This document shows positions 21,930 to 36,200 of a DNA stretch of 64,000 nt, piece after piece. Positions within the stretch are counted from its first letter, which is position 1; the number at the start of each line of letters is the position of its first letter. The stretch comes from Viscum album (taxonomy: Eukaryota > Streptophyta > Magnoliopsida > Santalales > Viscaceae). Both the position numbers and the translations under genes were made by a program. Location: contig OY728121.1 of the NCBI GenBank assembly GCA_963277665.1, forward strand, positions 958,184,097 through 958,248,096, in the 5' to 3' direction. A model generated the notes under the pieces. The model was not told the DNA's origin. It did not search any database and saw nothing but the letters and a program-made list of their open reading frames with translations.

Positions 21930-24350
21930 GATCCATGTTTCAAGGAGAATGTGTATTGTCCAGTCAATCAATAAGAGTTTCCGATCTCATTATTCCATCT
22001 AGAGAGCTGAACTGATGTCTCCTCTGTTTATGCAGAGCCCAATTATAATGCCAAAAACTTAGCACAATGTTTCCATTTATTTTAAAGGATAACTATCCCT
22101 TAAGGGTAGATTATTACTGATATCATTTGAGGAGTTCTGAGTTTTACACCATCATCATCAATACATTCAATCCCTTGAGGATCTTAACCCTATTGTTGTT
22201 TCCTGAGCATTATGTAACCTTGAATTCTGCTATTATGGAGGGATTATGATTCTTATCTAAAATTGCAATATTTTTAATAAATAAGATAATGGATCTTCTA
22301 TAAACCTTGTCTAATCATTTAGAGTTTGACCTCAAATTAGATATATCATAACATGATTTCTCAAACCATGCTCTTACATTTGAATACATTTGAGGAAGAA
22401 CAATGGAAAACCCAATATGCTCTAGGCTTTGATTTTAATGATTACAGGTCAATTACTGAATTTTGTGGTTAATTATCTAACCTCTCAAATTGAATCTTTA
22501 ATATAACTCCAATTTAATTTCTACTATATAAATATTTGAATAAAGGACTAATAATATTGATAATGAATGAAGAACACCTAAGATGTGGATGTTCTTGGGA
22601 AAATATTTCATGAATCACCAGTTTTGTTTGATTTTTTCATTTGATTTTTTAACTTTTCATGAAATATTCTTAGTTTATGATTCTATTTGTAGGTGCATTG
22701 ATAAAGACAATGTATTTTTATATTTCTCATTAAAGAGGATTCAAAACTGTTGAAGAATACTTGTGAGATGTTCAAATGAATTTGTTAAAGATGGTTTTGG
22801 TCATTTTGAGTTGTTATTGAATATTGGTCATAGAAAATATGAGGCTAGGATATGTTCAAGTAATAAAATTATAAGAAGAGGCTGTTTGGGACATTACAAG
22901 GTTGGGAATATGAATTAAAATTTTTACACATTTTAGTGATAGAAGTTAATTAGGGAAGCTTAGTTATTTCAAGTAGGTTTAAGTGCATGTTGAGGTGGAT
23001 TCCATGGATGAGATTAGTTTATATAAATAAAGAATGTGTTTTCACAAGCTATTTAGACAAAAATTAATTCAAGACAATGAGGTGATTCCTTATGGAACCA
23101 AATTTTAGTGATCCATTCCACATGAAAAAAATATCAAAAAAAAATAAATTTATTTGACTTATTGTATAGGGGGATCAGATCAGCGACGTAGAATTTCAGA
23201 AAGCATAGAAAAACTCATTATCCATTTAAACAGAGGTAAAGTGATAGATATAATAACCTATAGTTCTTCTAGGATTCTCAAAGAACAGATTCCAATCTTG
23301 GATTTGAAGATCTATTGTTGATAGCATTTCACAGAAAAGATCGACCAATTTTTTAGTTGGTGAACCTTGTGTTTTATTCAGGTGAATTTATTCTAATATT
23401 TTATATTTTCATTAAAACTATATTTTTCTATATATTTTCCATTCTTTGATATGATATTGGTATTTTATAATTATATTTTTTTTTCATCTAATTTCATTTT
23501 ATATTCCATTCTTTGACTGATACATTGATGATAAGAGTATATTTTTTATTGGTTAAAGACTTTTATGTTAGTGTATTTATGATTTAATGTTTATTTATCA
23601 TTATTCAAGCCTCTAAATTATCAATAATGAACCATTTTAAAATAAGTTTGATCCCATCAATGTCTTTGGTTATTTTGGAATACTATGACTGGATCTTGAT
23701 AAATGTTTGGAGATCACTGAGATCTTAGTTATTGGATTCAATTTCTCAAACCTGATGAGACCCAAAGTTTATAGACATCATACCTTCGGTTGGGATAATA
23801 TATGAAGTGAAAAATTTATAATCATTGAAGAGTGGATGATTCAATGGAATTACATGGGAAGTCCATTGACTATTTTTGAATTCTCTCTATGTATCATTCG
23901 ATGCTAGTTGATTTTTTATATTTCCATGTTTTCTATGTTTTGAAAATTAAGATTGAATCATTTCGTCTATTATAAAAGGCCTATAGATAATTAGTTCAGT
24001 AATAATAATAAAAATAATAAATGTGAAAAATAGGATCCTTAAATATAGTCTCATTGGGAGACAACCCTTGTTTTTACTATATTATAGTTGTTAGGAGACA
24101 AATTTTTTTAATGTATGAGGTAAATAACAACACACCAAAAGCCACTCTCACAAATATGTATAATTATAGGAAAATATTATAAATTTTTAAAGGTGAATTT
24201 TATATGGATTTATCTGAAATAAATCCCCATCTAGATGTAATAAGTTAATGATGTTATGAAATAGATGCATATAGTGGCAATATCACTGAAAATAGTTGTC
24301 AAGTGTATCTCAATCATCATCATGGTGCATAGTGAATGTTTCCTTCTTTC
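21930..24350. repeat. Repeat X copy B, uninterrupted
   Basis: Aligns on its left with copy C (53930-54341: CTAGAGAGCTGAACTGA against CTAGAGAGCTGAATTGA; ATCATTTGAGGAGTT in both). On its right it aligns with copy A. This copy carries neither the CACTA nor the Gypsy insertion and so serves as the empty-site reference. No open frame of note. Confidence 0.6.
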
Positions 24351-24725
24351 ACACATGGTTTGAAACTCATGAAGGTTATTTTTTTTTACAATAAACAAAT
24401 TATTAAAAGAAATTAAAATTATTTTAATATAAAACATTTATATGAAAATATTCAATAAAATTGAATGAAAATGATTTTAGGATTAGCTATGAATAAATTT
24501 TATGTTTAGGATATGTGTTTCAATTATTTCATAATTATACATTTTGAATCATTGTTTTATGATCTAATATGTTATATTACATTGATTAGAAATTGACCCT
24601 TGTAAAATTAAAGAAAAATTTTGAACTCCTATACGAAATGTATGGATTTCCCTCTAGATTAGGTTAATATGTATAGTGTTAGAGGTGAGAAGATTATAAC
24701 TTTATTTTGAATGTTTACTTAGGTT

Positions 24726-26333
24726 ATGACCAGCAAACATTCTCAAATGGAACAATATATTACTTCAAAACAGGATTCATTTACATTAGACTAATTCATA
24801 GGGTATAATCCTATATCCCTAAATCGGAATACAAATATATTGATAGTTGAATAGTGGATCAAGCCTCTTGAAAATATATTCCTTTCTTTGAGAAGTAATG
24901 AAAGGGAGAAGGTTTTTCTGGAGATGTATTTTTTAATGGATTATATTAATCAATGGTCTCCGTTTATTAAAAATTTGTCGGAGGAGGAAGATATAATGAG
25001 AATAAAATGGATGATTTTAAAGGTGATATTCCTTAAGAAATATTTTCATCATGAGTAAATAATTTTATATGGAATGGAAATTCCTTAATCACATTAAAGA
25101 AAGACGAAAGTGTTTCTTAGTATGATGAAAATTTTATTACATTTTCAAAAATTCTGTGGACTACATATGTAATATGGAAGTTAATAATGACTTCTTCTTT
25201 GATGGTCTTATGACAGACGTCTGATTGGAACTAATCTATCTAACATTTTCATCATATGATGTTTTTTTATCAGGTGACATCAGGACAATAGAATATCTCA
25301 CTAATTCATATATCACAAATGGAAATCAATATAAGAAGACTCAAAATGGCCCCCCATAAAAAATAAATGAGGTGATGAAAAAATGGGAAGCATTGGACTT
25401 CCCACATTTGATAATTATAGAAAGAAACACCTAGGTTTTTTCATAAGGGGAATTTTTTTTTCAATTATGAAGACACAATCCAACTTGTGTATAGATGAAT
25501 GTGTAATAAATAAGCATATAATTTATGTCTTTTAACTATAATAATTTGGGGAACTACACGAACGAATACCACAAGCATGAATACAATTTACCTCAAGAAA
25601 GGCACATGGAGTACTGTCAATATTATGTGATTACTACATATGAAGTTGAAATCTATTAAGCTGTTAAAATGGTTTGTTTGATAATAAATATATGCTTTAT
25701 TTTATTCAAGATATATAAAATATTTTTTATTTTTCATGTATACCGAATCATAACCAGAACCTCTAAAGAAGGAATTATCATTTTGGACACATAGTGTGAA
25801 TTTGGTTATCGAGAAGTTTCTTAAGATGAACAACCATCCCCTAGATAAAAACATTTTTATTATACTTATGAATTTATTTAAAATAATAATAAAATTTGTG
25901 GCTTATTTAGTTTTTAGAAATTATTATTTTTTATATGATTCATAAAATAATATAGGAAATGGATCCTGAAACAAAATGTCATTCTCTTAACTTAATTTCT
26001 GATGAATTAAAGATCTTTGTACCCATAAATTATTTAGGGGTTTTTGGCCATTAGAATTCTACTAAACATGTTATATATCACCCACAATTAGTACATTGAT
26101 GTTATTTTCTCCTCTGTGTATATGATTCAACTTCCTTCAAATGTTATCATTATCTGTGATCCTTATTGTATATTATATTCGGAAAATTTTATTTTTCCCA
26201 CTTTCACTTTTAAATGATGTTTTATAATACCTTTGTACATTTTTTGTTTTCAACAAAGGCATTTAAAAATATTGAAATTTTGATAACCAAGATCAAATTT
26301 AAATGGTTGAATTTAAGTCTGGGGGAAATAATG
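24726..26333 (+). pseudogene. gag: Gag-only retrotransposon body 1 (decayed)
   Basis: From ATG 24726 a broken gag can be followed. WIKPLENIF at about 24855, then NEREKVFLEMY, match WINSIEKIF and [11 protein letters not shown] of the young element, followed by FLKKYF (FFDKYF) and a region equal to the end of the gag domain (25000-25260). No protease, reverse transcriptase or integrase follows. About 950 bp of noncoding sequence leads to a purine tract (GGGGGAAA, 26323) and the LTR at 26334. The same arrangement, with alignable 3' noncoding sequence, recurs in body 2. No 5' LTR was found for this body; X copy B abuts it instead. Confidence 0.65.
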
Positions 26334-29300
26334 TAACATCATGATATTTGTAAAAAAATTTCCATTTAAATAAATTGGATTGGTTTGATGGATTTATTTA
26401 CACATAACACAAATTTAAAAATAACCACTATATATATGATATTATTTTAATGTGATGATAATATAATAGAAATTTAAATAGTGGCTATGAATATGTGTAA
26501 CCATATTATGAAATATTATAATAATTTTCCCACTCAACACAAAACAATTTATTAATTATTATGAAAGAAGAACCAAATTTTTGGAAAAATTATTTTATGA
26601 TACAAACATACACTTATTCCAAAATGGGTTTTATAGTTTTTATAGAAAATATTATAAATAATTTAAAAGAATTATAAATTTCATTTGATAAATAAATATA
26701 TAATATTTTAGATCAAAATATAAAAATTATCTTGGGGTGAATATCATGGTTTTTTCTGAACAAATTGATTTTATATCAAATATTGAAAATACCAATCTGT
26801 TTAAAATGTTAAATTATTTACTTGAAAAATATTTATAATTATTTAAAAGTGATCAAAAATTAGACTATGAATAATTTATTTATAAAAAATGTAAATAATT
26901 ACATAGGAATCATCTTTATTCTTTATTTTGGTATAATTTCATTTTTTGGACTTAAAAACACATTTCTGTTAAAATGCTATTCTTTGCATGTTACCCACAT
27001 ATATTAGAAATAATTTATACCAAATTTTAAAATTTTATCATATTAAATATATTAAATAATTATAATCCTCATAATTAATATTAATAAATAAGGTAAACTT
27101 AATTTTTTTCATTATGAATATTGACCGTGGTAAATATTTTTCATCTCAGAAAGGGTAAAAGTGGAAAAAATAGGATAAAACTTGAGGTAATGATTTAAAA
27201 TCACTCTAATACATGTATTTATCCTATTTTAGTATTTTTTTATCATGAATGTATATATTTATAAAGATATAAATGTATTATAAAAAATTTTTTGGTATTC
27301 TGGAAAACATGATTGACTTTTAAGATGATAAGTTATATTTTATTCTAATTAAAAACAATTGATTGGACTTTAGATTTAATTGCATGGTTGTTTAATACCA
27401 TTTAGTTTTGGAAATATAGTAAATTATAAAAATGATAAATTTATATTATTTATCCAAAAAATTCAATTAAATTTACTTATTAATTAATTTGACAAAAAAA
27501 ATTTACTCTTAAATTAGGTATTTTTCATAAAAAGAAATTCATGTGTTTTATTTACTTCTATAAAAAGTAATTTATGGAAATTTTTTTTATCTTGTACGAA
27601 AAAATTTATTCCCAGTTTTTAATGAACATATAATTTTTTTATATTTCTCTATTAAATTTGGTCATTTCAAAATATTACCACGGTAAAATGAAAAGTTACC
27701 ACGATAATTGTTAAAATGGGTTTAAAGTTTTTTAAATTGTAGAGAAGGATTAAAATATATTTAAAAAATTAACAAATGTAATTGGATGAGTTTAGTTATA
27801 CCATATCACTTCATACATTTTAATTTTTATTTCATTACTTCAACATGATATGATTATGATATGTATATTATTTAATCTTTTAAATAATTCCATACGTGTC
27901 ATTTCCCACATTATAAAAGGGAATCTAATACCCCCTTATTAACTATGTTTGAACCTTCTATTTTATAGAAGTAAAACCAAATAAAATTCATATACTCTTT
28001 CCCCGCATAATATATCTCATGTTCCCTAAAACATTTCATCCTTTTAAGGCGTAAGTTGTATGGAGAAAGAGGTTTTGGAATGAAGAGGTAATACTCATAA
28101 CTGAATAATTTCAATTTTATTTCATCTTAAACTTCCAGTAAATCAATTTTAACCATAATAAAATAATTAATATTTTTTTATAATCATTTTTATACATTTT
28201 TTGGGATTATTAGACAGACATTTTCCACCTCTTTTCTATCATACGGAACGAAAAAACATCGCTCATGCCTATATATGGCCTATCATCTCCATATAGCGGT
28301 GTACTTTTTTTGTCACCATTTTACTTGAATGATTATGTATATTTAAATAATGAATATATATGATATTAATAAAATAATTATGTTCTTGGTAATATAAGAT
28401 ATAATTTACCTGTATTCACTTATACATAATAAAAAATTGTAATGCCACTCTTGTATATATGCCGACTACAACCTCCATAAAGGGGTGTGATAAACTCTTC
28501 ATGTATACAATTAATGGTTGATTATAAATATGTATATGATGAATATATATGATATTTATATCATTATTATGATTCATTAGATTATGGATCCGTGAGAAAT
28601 ATTTGATGACCAAAACTTCCAAAGTAAAAGATACTTGAAAATCAAAGTAGTTACCACACAGAAAAGTGATTCTAATAAATAATTTTTTTTATAAATGGGT
28701 GATAAAATTTTATAATTAAAACATATATAGTATTATATAAATGATTTATTTATATAATATATGAATAATATATCTATATTTATTATATATTTGGTTTGAT
28801 AATTTATGTAGAAAATCAAAACTCATGTAAGGGTTTCTAATCTTACTTTTGTTCTTGTGAGATATATTTGATATGACCCCCTTGTTTCAATATTTTAGCG
28901 TATTTACTAACCATTTTATATGATATATCATGATTAAATTTATTTTAATTTTATTTAAATATTCATTGGATTTTATTTATTTTAAGGTATTATGATTCAA
29001 AAGTTACCAAAATAGTATGGGTTTATTTCACGATCTCATCCTTATTGAATATTATTTATTTCAATGTTTCATTTGAGGGGATTATAAGATATTTTAATCT
29101 TAAAACCCATATATTTTATTCTAATACGTTTATTCATTTTATTTTATGTTAATATTACCATTTATATCTGGTACGTAAATTTATTGGAAAATGTTTTAAT
29201 GAAAAACACTCATTATTTTCTCTTAGGCCGATAATATTTTTCCCCTTTTTCATGTTTTCCTTAAAAATGTTTAAAAGAATGTATTTTACTATTATCATAT

Positions 29301-30455
29301 AATATTTTAATGTTGTATTCATTGATATTTGTATTTAATAAAAAATATTTCAAAGGAATCCTCTATCATTCCTCAAATATAGTAATTTTTACTTTTAACA
29401 AAAAATGTGAAAGGAAGATTTGTTTTAATGTACTCATCATGTAAAATACTTTCCTCCCTCGTGATCACTCAAAAAATAAAATAATGATTCACATGTTTTC
29501 ATGGTTTATTTAATGGAAAAATGTTTCTATAATGTCATGGAATGTTTTATATTTTAATAATGTCATTTCAACTTGAAAAGGGTATTTCCATAAAAAATGT
29601 TTTTTGAATATCCAATGGTATTGTCATCTATAATGGAACCCATTAATGTTACTGAGGATATGATCAAAATATAAAAAATTTATTCAGTCTCTAGTTGTTT
29701 TATGATGATAAAATACTAATGTTTCTTATTTATGATTCTATAGGGACAATTTTGTAATTATATGTAATTATGTGAGATAATTTTGATAATCATTCAAAAT
29801 ATAATGAATGCATTTGACATGAATATGACTCGTGGTTTCTGACTATAGATATCCCTTCAATGCATTAGTAGATATAATGATATAAAATGGTTTGGGTACT
29901 TGGATTATTCCGTCCCCATTCATATAAGATGTCTTGGCATGAGACATGAAGATATTTTTATTATATCCCGAGATGGGTTTTTGAGGGTATGTTTATTATT
30001 CCTGAAATTCGGCATTACATCATTTTGAAATTTGTTTTTGATGTCTATGTGATTATTCAAATAGTTATGTCATACATGGATTATATTCAATATCATTTGA
30101 AAATTTATATGATATTATATGATCATCATTGACACGTTCCATAATATTCGTACCCAATTTGATCATCTCATTACATCAATTTATTATTTTTACATTGCCA
30201 TGTATCCAAGTAAGTTTACTATGATTGATATTCGAGGAAATTCTTTATTGAGTAATTCTATTTTCAAAGAAAATAATTTTATTATTTGTAATATCACATT
30301 CAATAATCTATCTAGTTTTCCAAGTCTAGTAAACTATTCATTATATTGAGATGTGATTGTTGGTATCTAGTTCCATTATCCTAATGTAACCACATGCTTT
30401 GTGATACTGGAGCTCGAGCCTTTATAGTTGGTCTTAGAGCATGTTTATAATAAAA
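26334..30455 (+). repeat. LTR shared by gag-only bodies 1 and 2
   Basis: About 4.1 kb, starting TGTAACATC right after a purine tract. It aligns along its length with the split LTR at 32538-33270 plus 43814-45848 and, reversed, with the minus-strand LTRs (AAAATTATCTTGGGGTGAAT). TTATAAAAG at 27911-27919 is the likely TATA box. Its right end is placed by the match of GCATGTTTATAATAAAAA (30440 region) to the young element's U5 end and of the following leader to 9598 onward; error is about 15 bp. A hairpin ATGTCT-TGGCATG-AGACAT is at 29929-29947. Confidence 0.7.
28256..28490 (+). promoter_or_regulatory. Paired ~55-bp LTR motif (LTR 26334)
   Basis: Copies at about 28256-28304 and 28439-28490, each centred on a CTCCAT core followed by an AGCGGTGT/AGGGGTGT tail. 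In less decayed LTRs the core reads ACCGTCTCCAC next to a TACGT-rich segment. Located 345 and 528 bp after the TATA box. Confidence 0.5.
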
Positions 30456-32537
30456 AATAGGAACTAGATTTAGGAAATTTTATATTAGGAGAGATAACCC
30501 AATGAAAATCATTGAAGACATGTGTAATTGTAGGATAAAATTATAATTTTTTATAAGGTAGAGATTATGTGTTTTTATTTGTAATATATCCCTGTTTGGA
30601 TATTATAAGTATAATTGGTTTTTGAATAGATTAATCAAGGGTTAATATCCCTGAAAAGAGTTAGTCATGTATATATAAGTCATCATTATGTTGAATGATG
30701 AATGATCCCATAATATAAACCCATTTTGATACACCTCGTGGACATGATAGGATGAAATGAATTTTTATTTAAAAAACATTATGAATGATTTTAATTTATT
30801 TTTATTATTTTTACATATACCCTAAAATATTGAACTTATGATTCTTATAAAAGATAAGCTTAAAATTTCAATTTGTGGTATGTTTTTCACTAGTTTTGAT
30901 ATTATAAATTTTTATTTATAATGTCATTATCTAATCTAGTGTATGAAATTCATTAGAAATGAAATTTCGTGGAAGGAATAGAAAATATGGCAACACCCAT
31001 AATCAATATAGGGATTTACAAAATTCGATAGTTCACATGAATACTATTAGAGATGAGTAGATTAGGACTATTTTAGTATAGTTGAATCATGATATGAAAA
31101 ATAAACTCACTCATAAAAATAACCCATTTCTTCACAACATAATTCAAAAATGTTGGATTGCTTCACATGGTAGAAACCACCATCCACTAAAGGAATTTAA
31201 AATCCATTTATAGCTAAACATTAGGTCAAGTCTCTGAAAAATAAATTTCCTCCAGGGAAATAAGCTAACATGGAAGATCAGTTATATAATTTATTGAAAA
31301 GGATGGGTAATTTATTGTCGATTACAAGGAAAATTTTAAAATATTACAAAGGAATTCAATGAACAATTCATGTAATATGGAATATATGATTGATAAATTA
31401 ACTAATGGTCTTACGCAAAGCCTCTTATGGGAACTAGTCTCTTTAACATTTTCATAATATGATGACATAATATCATGGTCCACCAAAACAATGTATGAAT
31501 TATCCAACTAATATATTTTTAAATGAAATTAATAGAATAAGAGGATGTATAATTACTAGTAAGAATGATATTAGGTTATGTAAAATAAGGTAATAATGGA
31601 ACTCCCTATATGTGGTAATTATGGAATGAAACCCCCTTGTTCATGCATGATGGGAATGTGAGAATGTATCATATATATAGAGAAATTCCATTAAGCATGT
31701 GAATTAAAAGGTAAGAAAGAAGAATATAATGATCAATGATTCAATTTTAATGAGATTAAGAACATTGAAAATAAATTCCCCAAGAATTATGGAATTAAAC
31801 TTAGAAAAGGATTAGAAGAAATGTAAATATTATTTGATTAGTACAACTAATATTGAATCACATAGGTATTTATAAAATGCAAATTGATTGTAAAGTTATT
31901 CTTTATTTGAATCCATATAGACAAATACTTTAATATTTTTTATGGAAATAGAACCATCACATAAAACACTAAGGAAATATTAATCAACCAAGACACCTAG
32001 CTGGAATCTATTTTTTGTGATGTCTCAGTTCTAATGATCATCCTTTCCATAGTTTAAAACATTAATTTTATTTAAAATATTATATTTGAAATAATCTAAT
32101 TTTTTGCGTATTATTTACTTTTTATAATTTAGGAAAAATTAGAATATTCATAAAATAATATTGTAAAATCTCCTTGAAATACAAATGTTATTCTATTTAA
32201 TTAATTTCTAATGAATTGATGGTCTTTTGACCCTTGACAGATTTAGGGTTTTGTGTTCATTAACTTTCTCATGACTGTGTTATTTATCTCTCTATATTAG
32301 TATTGGATGTTATTTTCTATTTTATGTCCATATTTTAAGTTAACTATAATTCTATAATTATTTGGGATCCTAATTATGTGTTACTTTTAGTAAGATTTAT
32401 GTTTACAACTTTTCATTTCCAAGGATGTTTTATTATATATTTTTACGATGTGGGTATCCAACAAATTTATCTTCAAATAATGAATATTATATTAATAAGG
32501 TATAATTATATGTGAATAATTTTTAAGGGGGTATAGT
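30456..32537 (+). pseudogene. gag: Gag-only retrotransposon body 2 (decayed)
   Basis: The leader aligns with the young element (GATTTAGGAAATTTT; ATCCCTGTTTGGATA at 30588). Gag is heavily broken: the segment around 31430-31470 aligns with 25225-25265 of body 1 (GGAACTAGTCTCTTTAACAT against GGAACTAATCTATCTAACAT), and a possible knuckle region follows near 31610. The 3' noncoding part (32170-32530) aligns with 25975-26330 of body 1. It ends in the purine tract AAGGGGGTATA and the LTR at 32538. No pol domain lies between. Confidence 0.6.
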
Positions 32538-33270
32538 GCAACACCCAATATATTTTAGAATATATTTATTTTTAAATAAAATTTGTATTTTGGTAGTTAT
32601 CTTTACATTCAACATTGAGTTTAAATTAACTGTGATATAAATATTAATGTTTTAATGTGACTGCTATAATATATATTTTTAATTGGTGTGTATGAATATC
32701 AATAATCACATTATTATTTTTTTATAATGGTCATAATTAATAAAAATGTATTTATTAATTATTATTAAATAAGCCTTCAATTATTTGGGAAATTATTTTA
32801 TGCTAAAGAAATATATTTTCCTCAAAAAAAACATTTACTGTTTTGTTTAGAAAATTTTTATAATAAATTTAAACTAATATCATAAATTTTATTTTATAAA
32901 TGGGAATAAATTTGTAAATAATTATATAAAAATTATCTTAGGGTAAATTCATTTATTTTTCTTGAAAAGATGGAATTCATAGTAAATATTGAAAAATACT
33001 ATTTTTGGGAAATTTGTAGTTTATTTTCCTAAAAAAATTCCCAAAAAATTTGAATTTGATACTAAATTAACATAAAAATAATATAGTATGAAATAATAAA
33101 ATTAATTACAGAGGAATAATATTTACACTAGAATATTTATAAGTTCATTTTTACAATTAAAAACACTTCTTCCAAAAAAATGTTCTTCATTGCGATTTGT
33201 GAACTTATATTAAAATAAAATTTTGCCACATTCTAAAAATTGATTCAGGTTTAATGGATTCAATATTTAG
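32538..33270 (+). repeat. 3' LTR of gag-only element, left part
   Basis: Starts TGCAACACCC after the purine tract and aligns with 26334 to about 27040 (AAAATTATCTTAGGGTAAAT in the middle). Cut at 33270 by the minus-strand element; continues at 43814. Confidence 0.65.
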
Positions 33271-33274
33271 ATAC

Positions 33275-36200
33275 ATAACAACAATAACACACCGAACGTA
33301 GTTTCCCAGAGTCAGTGCATTATTACATAACATTGACATGATCATAATAGATCATGTCCGGAAAGAATGATTAGTTTAGTTTCCATGGAAATACTAGATT
33401 CATACATGAGTTTTACAATAAATTATTAAATAAAAAACAAAAACATTGTTTCCTCTTTAGACACACTCATATCCCATAGCTTACTCCTTTAGGTGAATCA
33501 TAATATACTTTTTCACATCCTGGAAAAAATAAAACCTAAGAAAGGGGTGAGATCAAATTCTTAGTAAGGATAAGAATATATTGGAAACTATCATAAATAA
33601 GCATAAACATTTACATAAATTCATAAGAGTACAAAAATCCTTTTAATCATAAAATTCAGTATAATAGAGAAAAGATAAAACAAATAATGAGATTTACATA
33701 TTCACGTGGATATTCTACTAAAAGAATAATCACACGAAATATCAATATCAAATTTCATAATGATGGAATAAAAAATGCTGGTCATCATAACCACATAGTC
33801 AAGACCTCATGTCATGATTAAAAAAAGATTTTTTCAAGGCATAATGCCAAGGCACTAGTTTGTCTCATGATACCTACTGATTCATCGAGGGACTATAGTG
33901 GGTCCGGCCCGTCACTTATTAAGTCTAATGCAATAATGATATGAAAATGATGAAACATAATATAAACATTCATATTAAAACTAAAATAAAAAATTTAAAT
34001 ACTTTAACTATAAAACATGAATGGTATAAAAATAGCACATCCACATTCAGAAATATCACAAAACCTTCAGTACATTATAAAATATTGTATCATAATAAAT
34101 CAACATCAAATAAGTGTAAAAATCATACATAAGTTGTTGACATAGAAGAAATCACAACTATTTGAGTGTAATATCTATTTATATTTTTAAACTATTTAAA
34201 ATTATCATAATTAGAAAAAATTTATTTTGAAAATATTCTTATAATCTTGTAAGGGAATCATAGAATGTGATATAATAGAGGAAAATAGCTTCACCCGTTA
34301 TATAAGTTAAATAAACTTTATTTCGTTAATTTTTCGAAAATGAAATAAATTATATTTTTTGGAATATGATAGAAAGATTCCATTCACAAAATATTAAAAA
34401 AATTAAAACAAGGGTATAAAATACATTAATCCATAATCTAGTAAATAGTAACAAATATTTTGAAATACAGTTTTATGAAACAAAAATGTGGATTATGAAG
34501 AAGTCTCATTAGATAATTACATATAAACCACCTCAGTTAATTAAGAGATTGTAAAAATAACTATTACCATATACATTTCCTTAGTCTAGGGTCATTTAAC
34601 CTCCTGTATAATGATGAAATCATTTTTATTAAATTATACAATAACAAAATATATAAATATTATATCATATATGATCCTTTAATATTTCTTTGTTAATAAT
34701 ATTTTATTAGTATCATTGTTTCACGTGTTAACAGATTCATTTTACATTATATGCATTGTTACCTATGTCATTTTTAATATGGATAGGATGTATTTGATTC
34801 ACTTACATAATTATATTATTTTCTTAATCATTATTTTTAATAATTAAATGAATATTATTCTTGAATGGTTATGATGGGGCATGAAATATCATCACATCGT
34901 GGAGACGGTAAGCCGTACATATGCATGTGCGACAATATCATTCTATTTGTGGTGAAATAATTTTTAATTGGATGGTATATTATATATACCTAATCATTAA
35001 CATGTTATATTTTTTATTTAAATCAATTATACTCATTATTATACACATAAAAATAATGATGTTTGGAATAACAAACAACACTACGACGTGGGGACGGTAA
35101 TCCGTACATACACAAGAGTGGCGACTTTGTCATTCATAGGATAGATAGAATAACGAATATGGTTGTTCCATTTTTATAATAACATCAAATTATGTATAAG
35201 GTTTTGGAGGTATTATTATGGTAAGGAAACATAAATGAAAGAGGAAGCGGATAAAGAAAAGAACACGAAAGAGGTGATGAAATAATTACCTCTTTTTCAG
35301 GTGCTTCCTTTTGATTTGATCAAAAGAGATCTATAGGATGTCTTTATAGTCAAATTAAGTACTCTAAGTTGAAGTGAGGGGATTTTGGAAGATATTTTAT
35401 CTGGGGAAGGCCGAGCCAAAAGCCTTTAGAGGTTCGAAATTAATGGAAGGGGAAGTAATCTTTTATAAGAGAGGTGAGGGTCAGTTTTGGAGAAGCTTGA
35501 AAGATTATATTATAATATAATAAGTTTCAATATCAAATGGCTCCAAATAGATTTATTTTGCGGATAAGAGGGTTTTCGGTTGAAATAATCTTAACCATTA
35601 GGTTATAGACATGTTTTGGTCACCATATAAACTTTATCTTTTTTATTTAACTCTTAGTTAAATAGATTATCTTTTACCATTTCTTCTTTTATTTTTTATG
35701 TTACATGGTTAATAAACATACTATAATATGACAAGAGAAAACAAATTGGATAATGAATGACATATCAAACCTTATCTAAGTCCATTGGCTAAATCATATA
35801 TTTTTATGAATATTATATCATTTAATAATATACTATTTGTTTTAAAATCTCATTAATGGCAATTTTCCCACTATTTAGTAATTGATTTTTGTTAAAGTCA
35901 TAAAAACATTATTACTTCACAAAATATTCATTGAAACGACACTAAAATGAAATATTATTATTTAAAATTAGAGTAATGCATAAAATATGTCAATTTACAT
36001 TTATTTTTATATTTATAGTATCAATTATTTTAATATTTCATTAATAATGTAATTACTTCATCCTCATTGTGTCATAAAAAAATTAAAATTATTAATATCT
36101 AAAAACAATAAATAATATACCATGATGTATTAATTCTTTTTAACTTTATAATCAATATTTATAGTAAAATTTATCATATGTATAACCTTATATTTAAAAC

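Noticed and set aside
27911..28622. Minus-strand frames of 67-68 codons
   Set aside because: They lie within a plus-strand LTR across its TATA box and paired motif; no family features.
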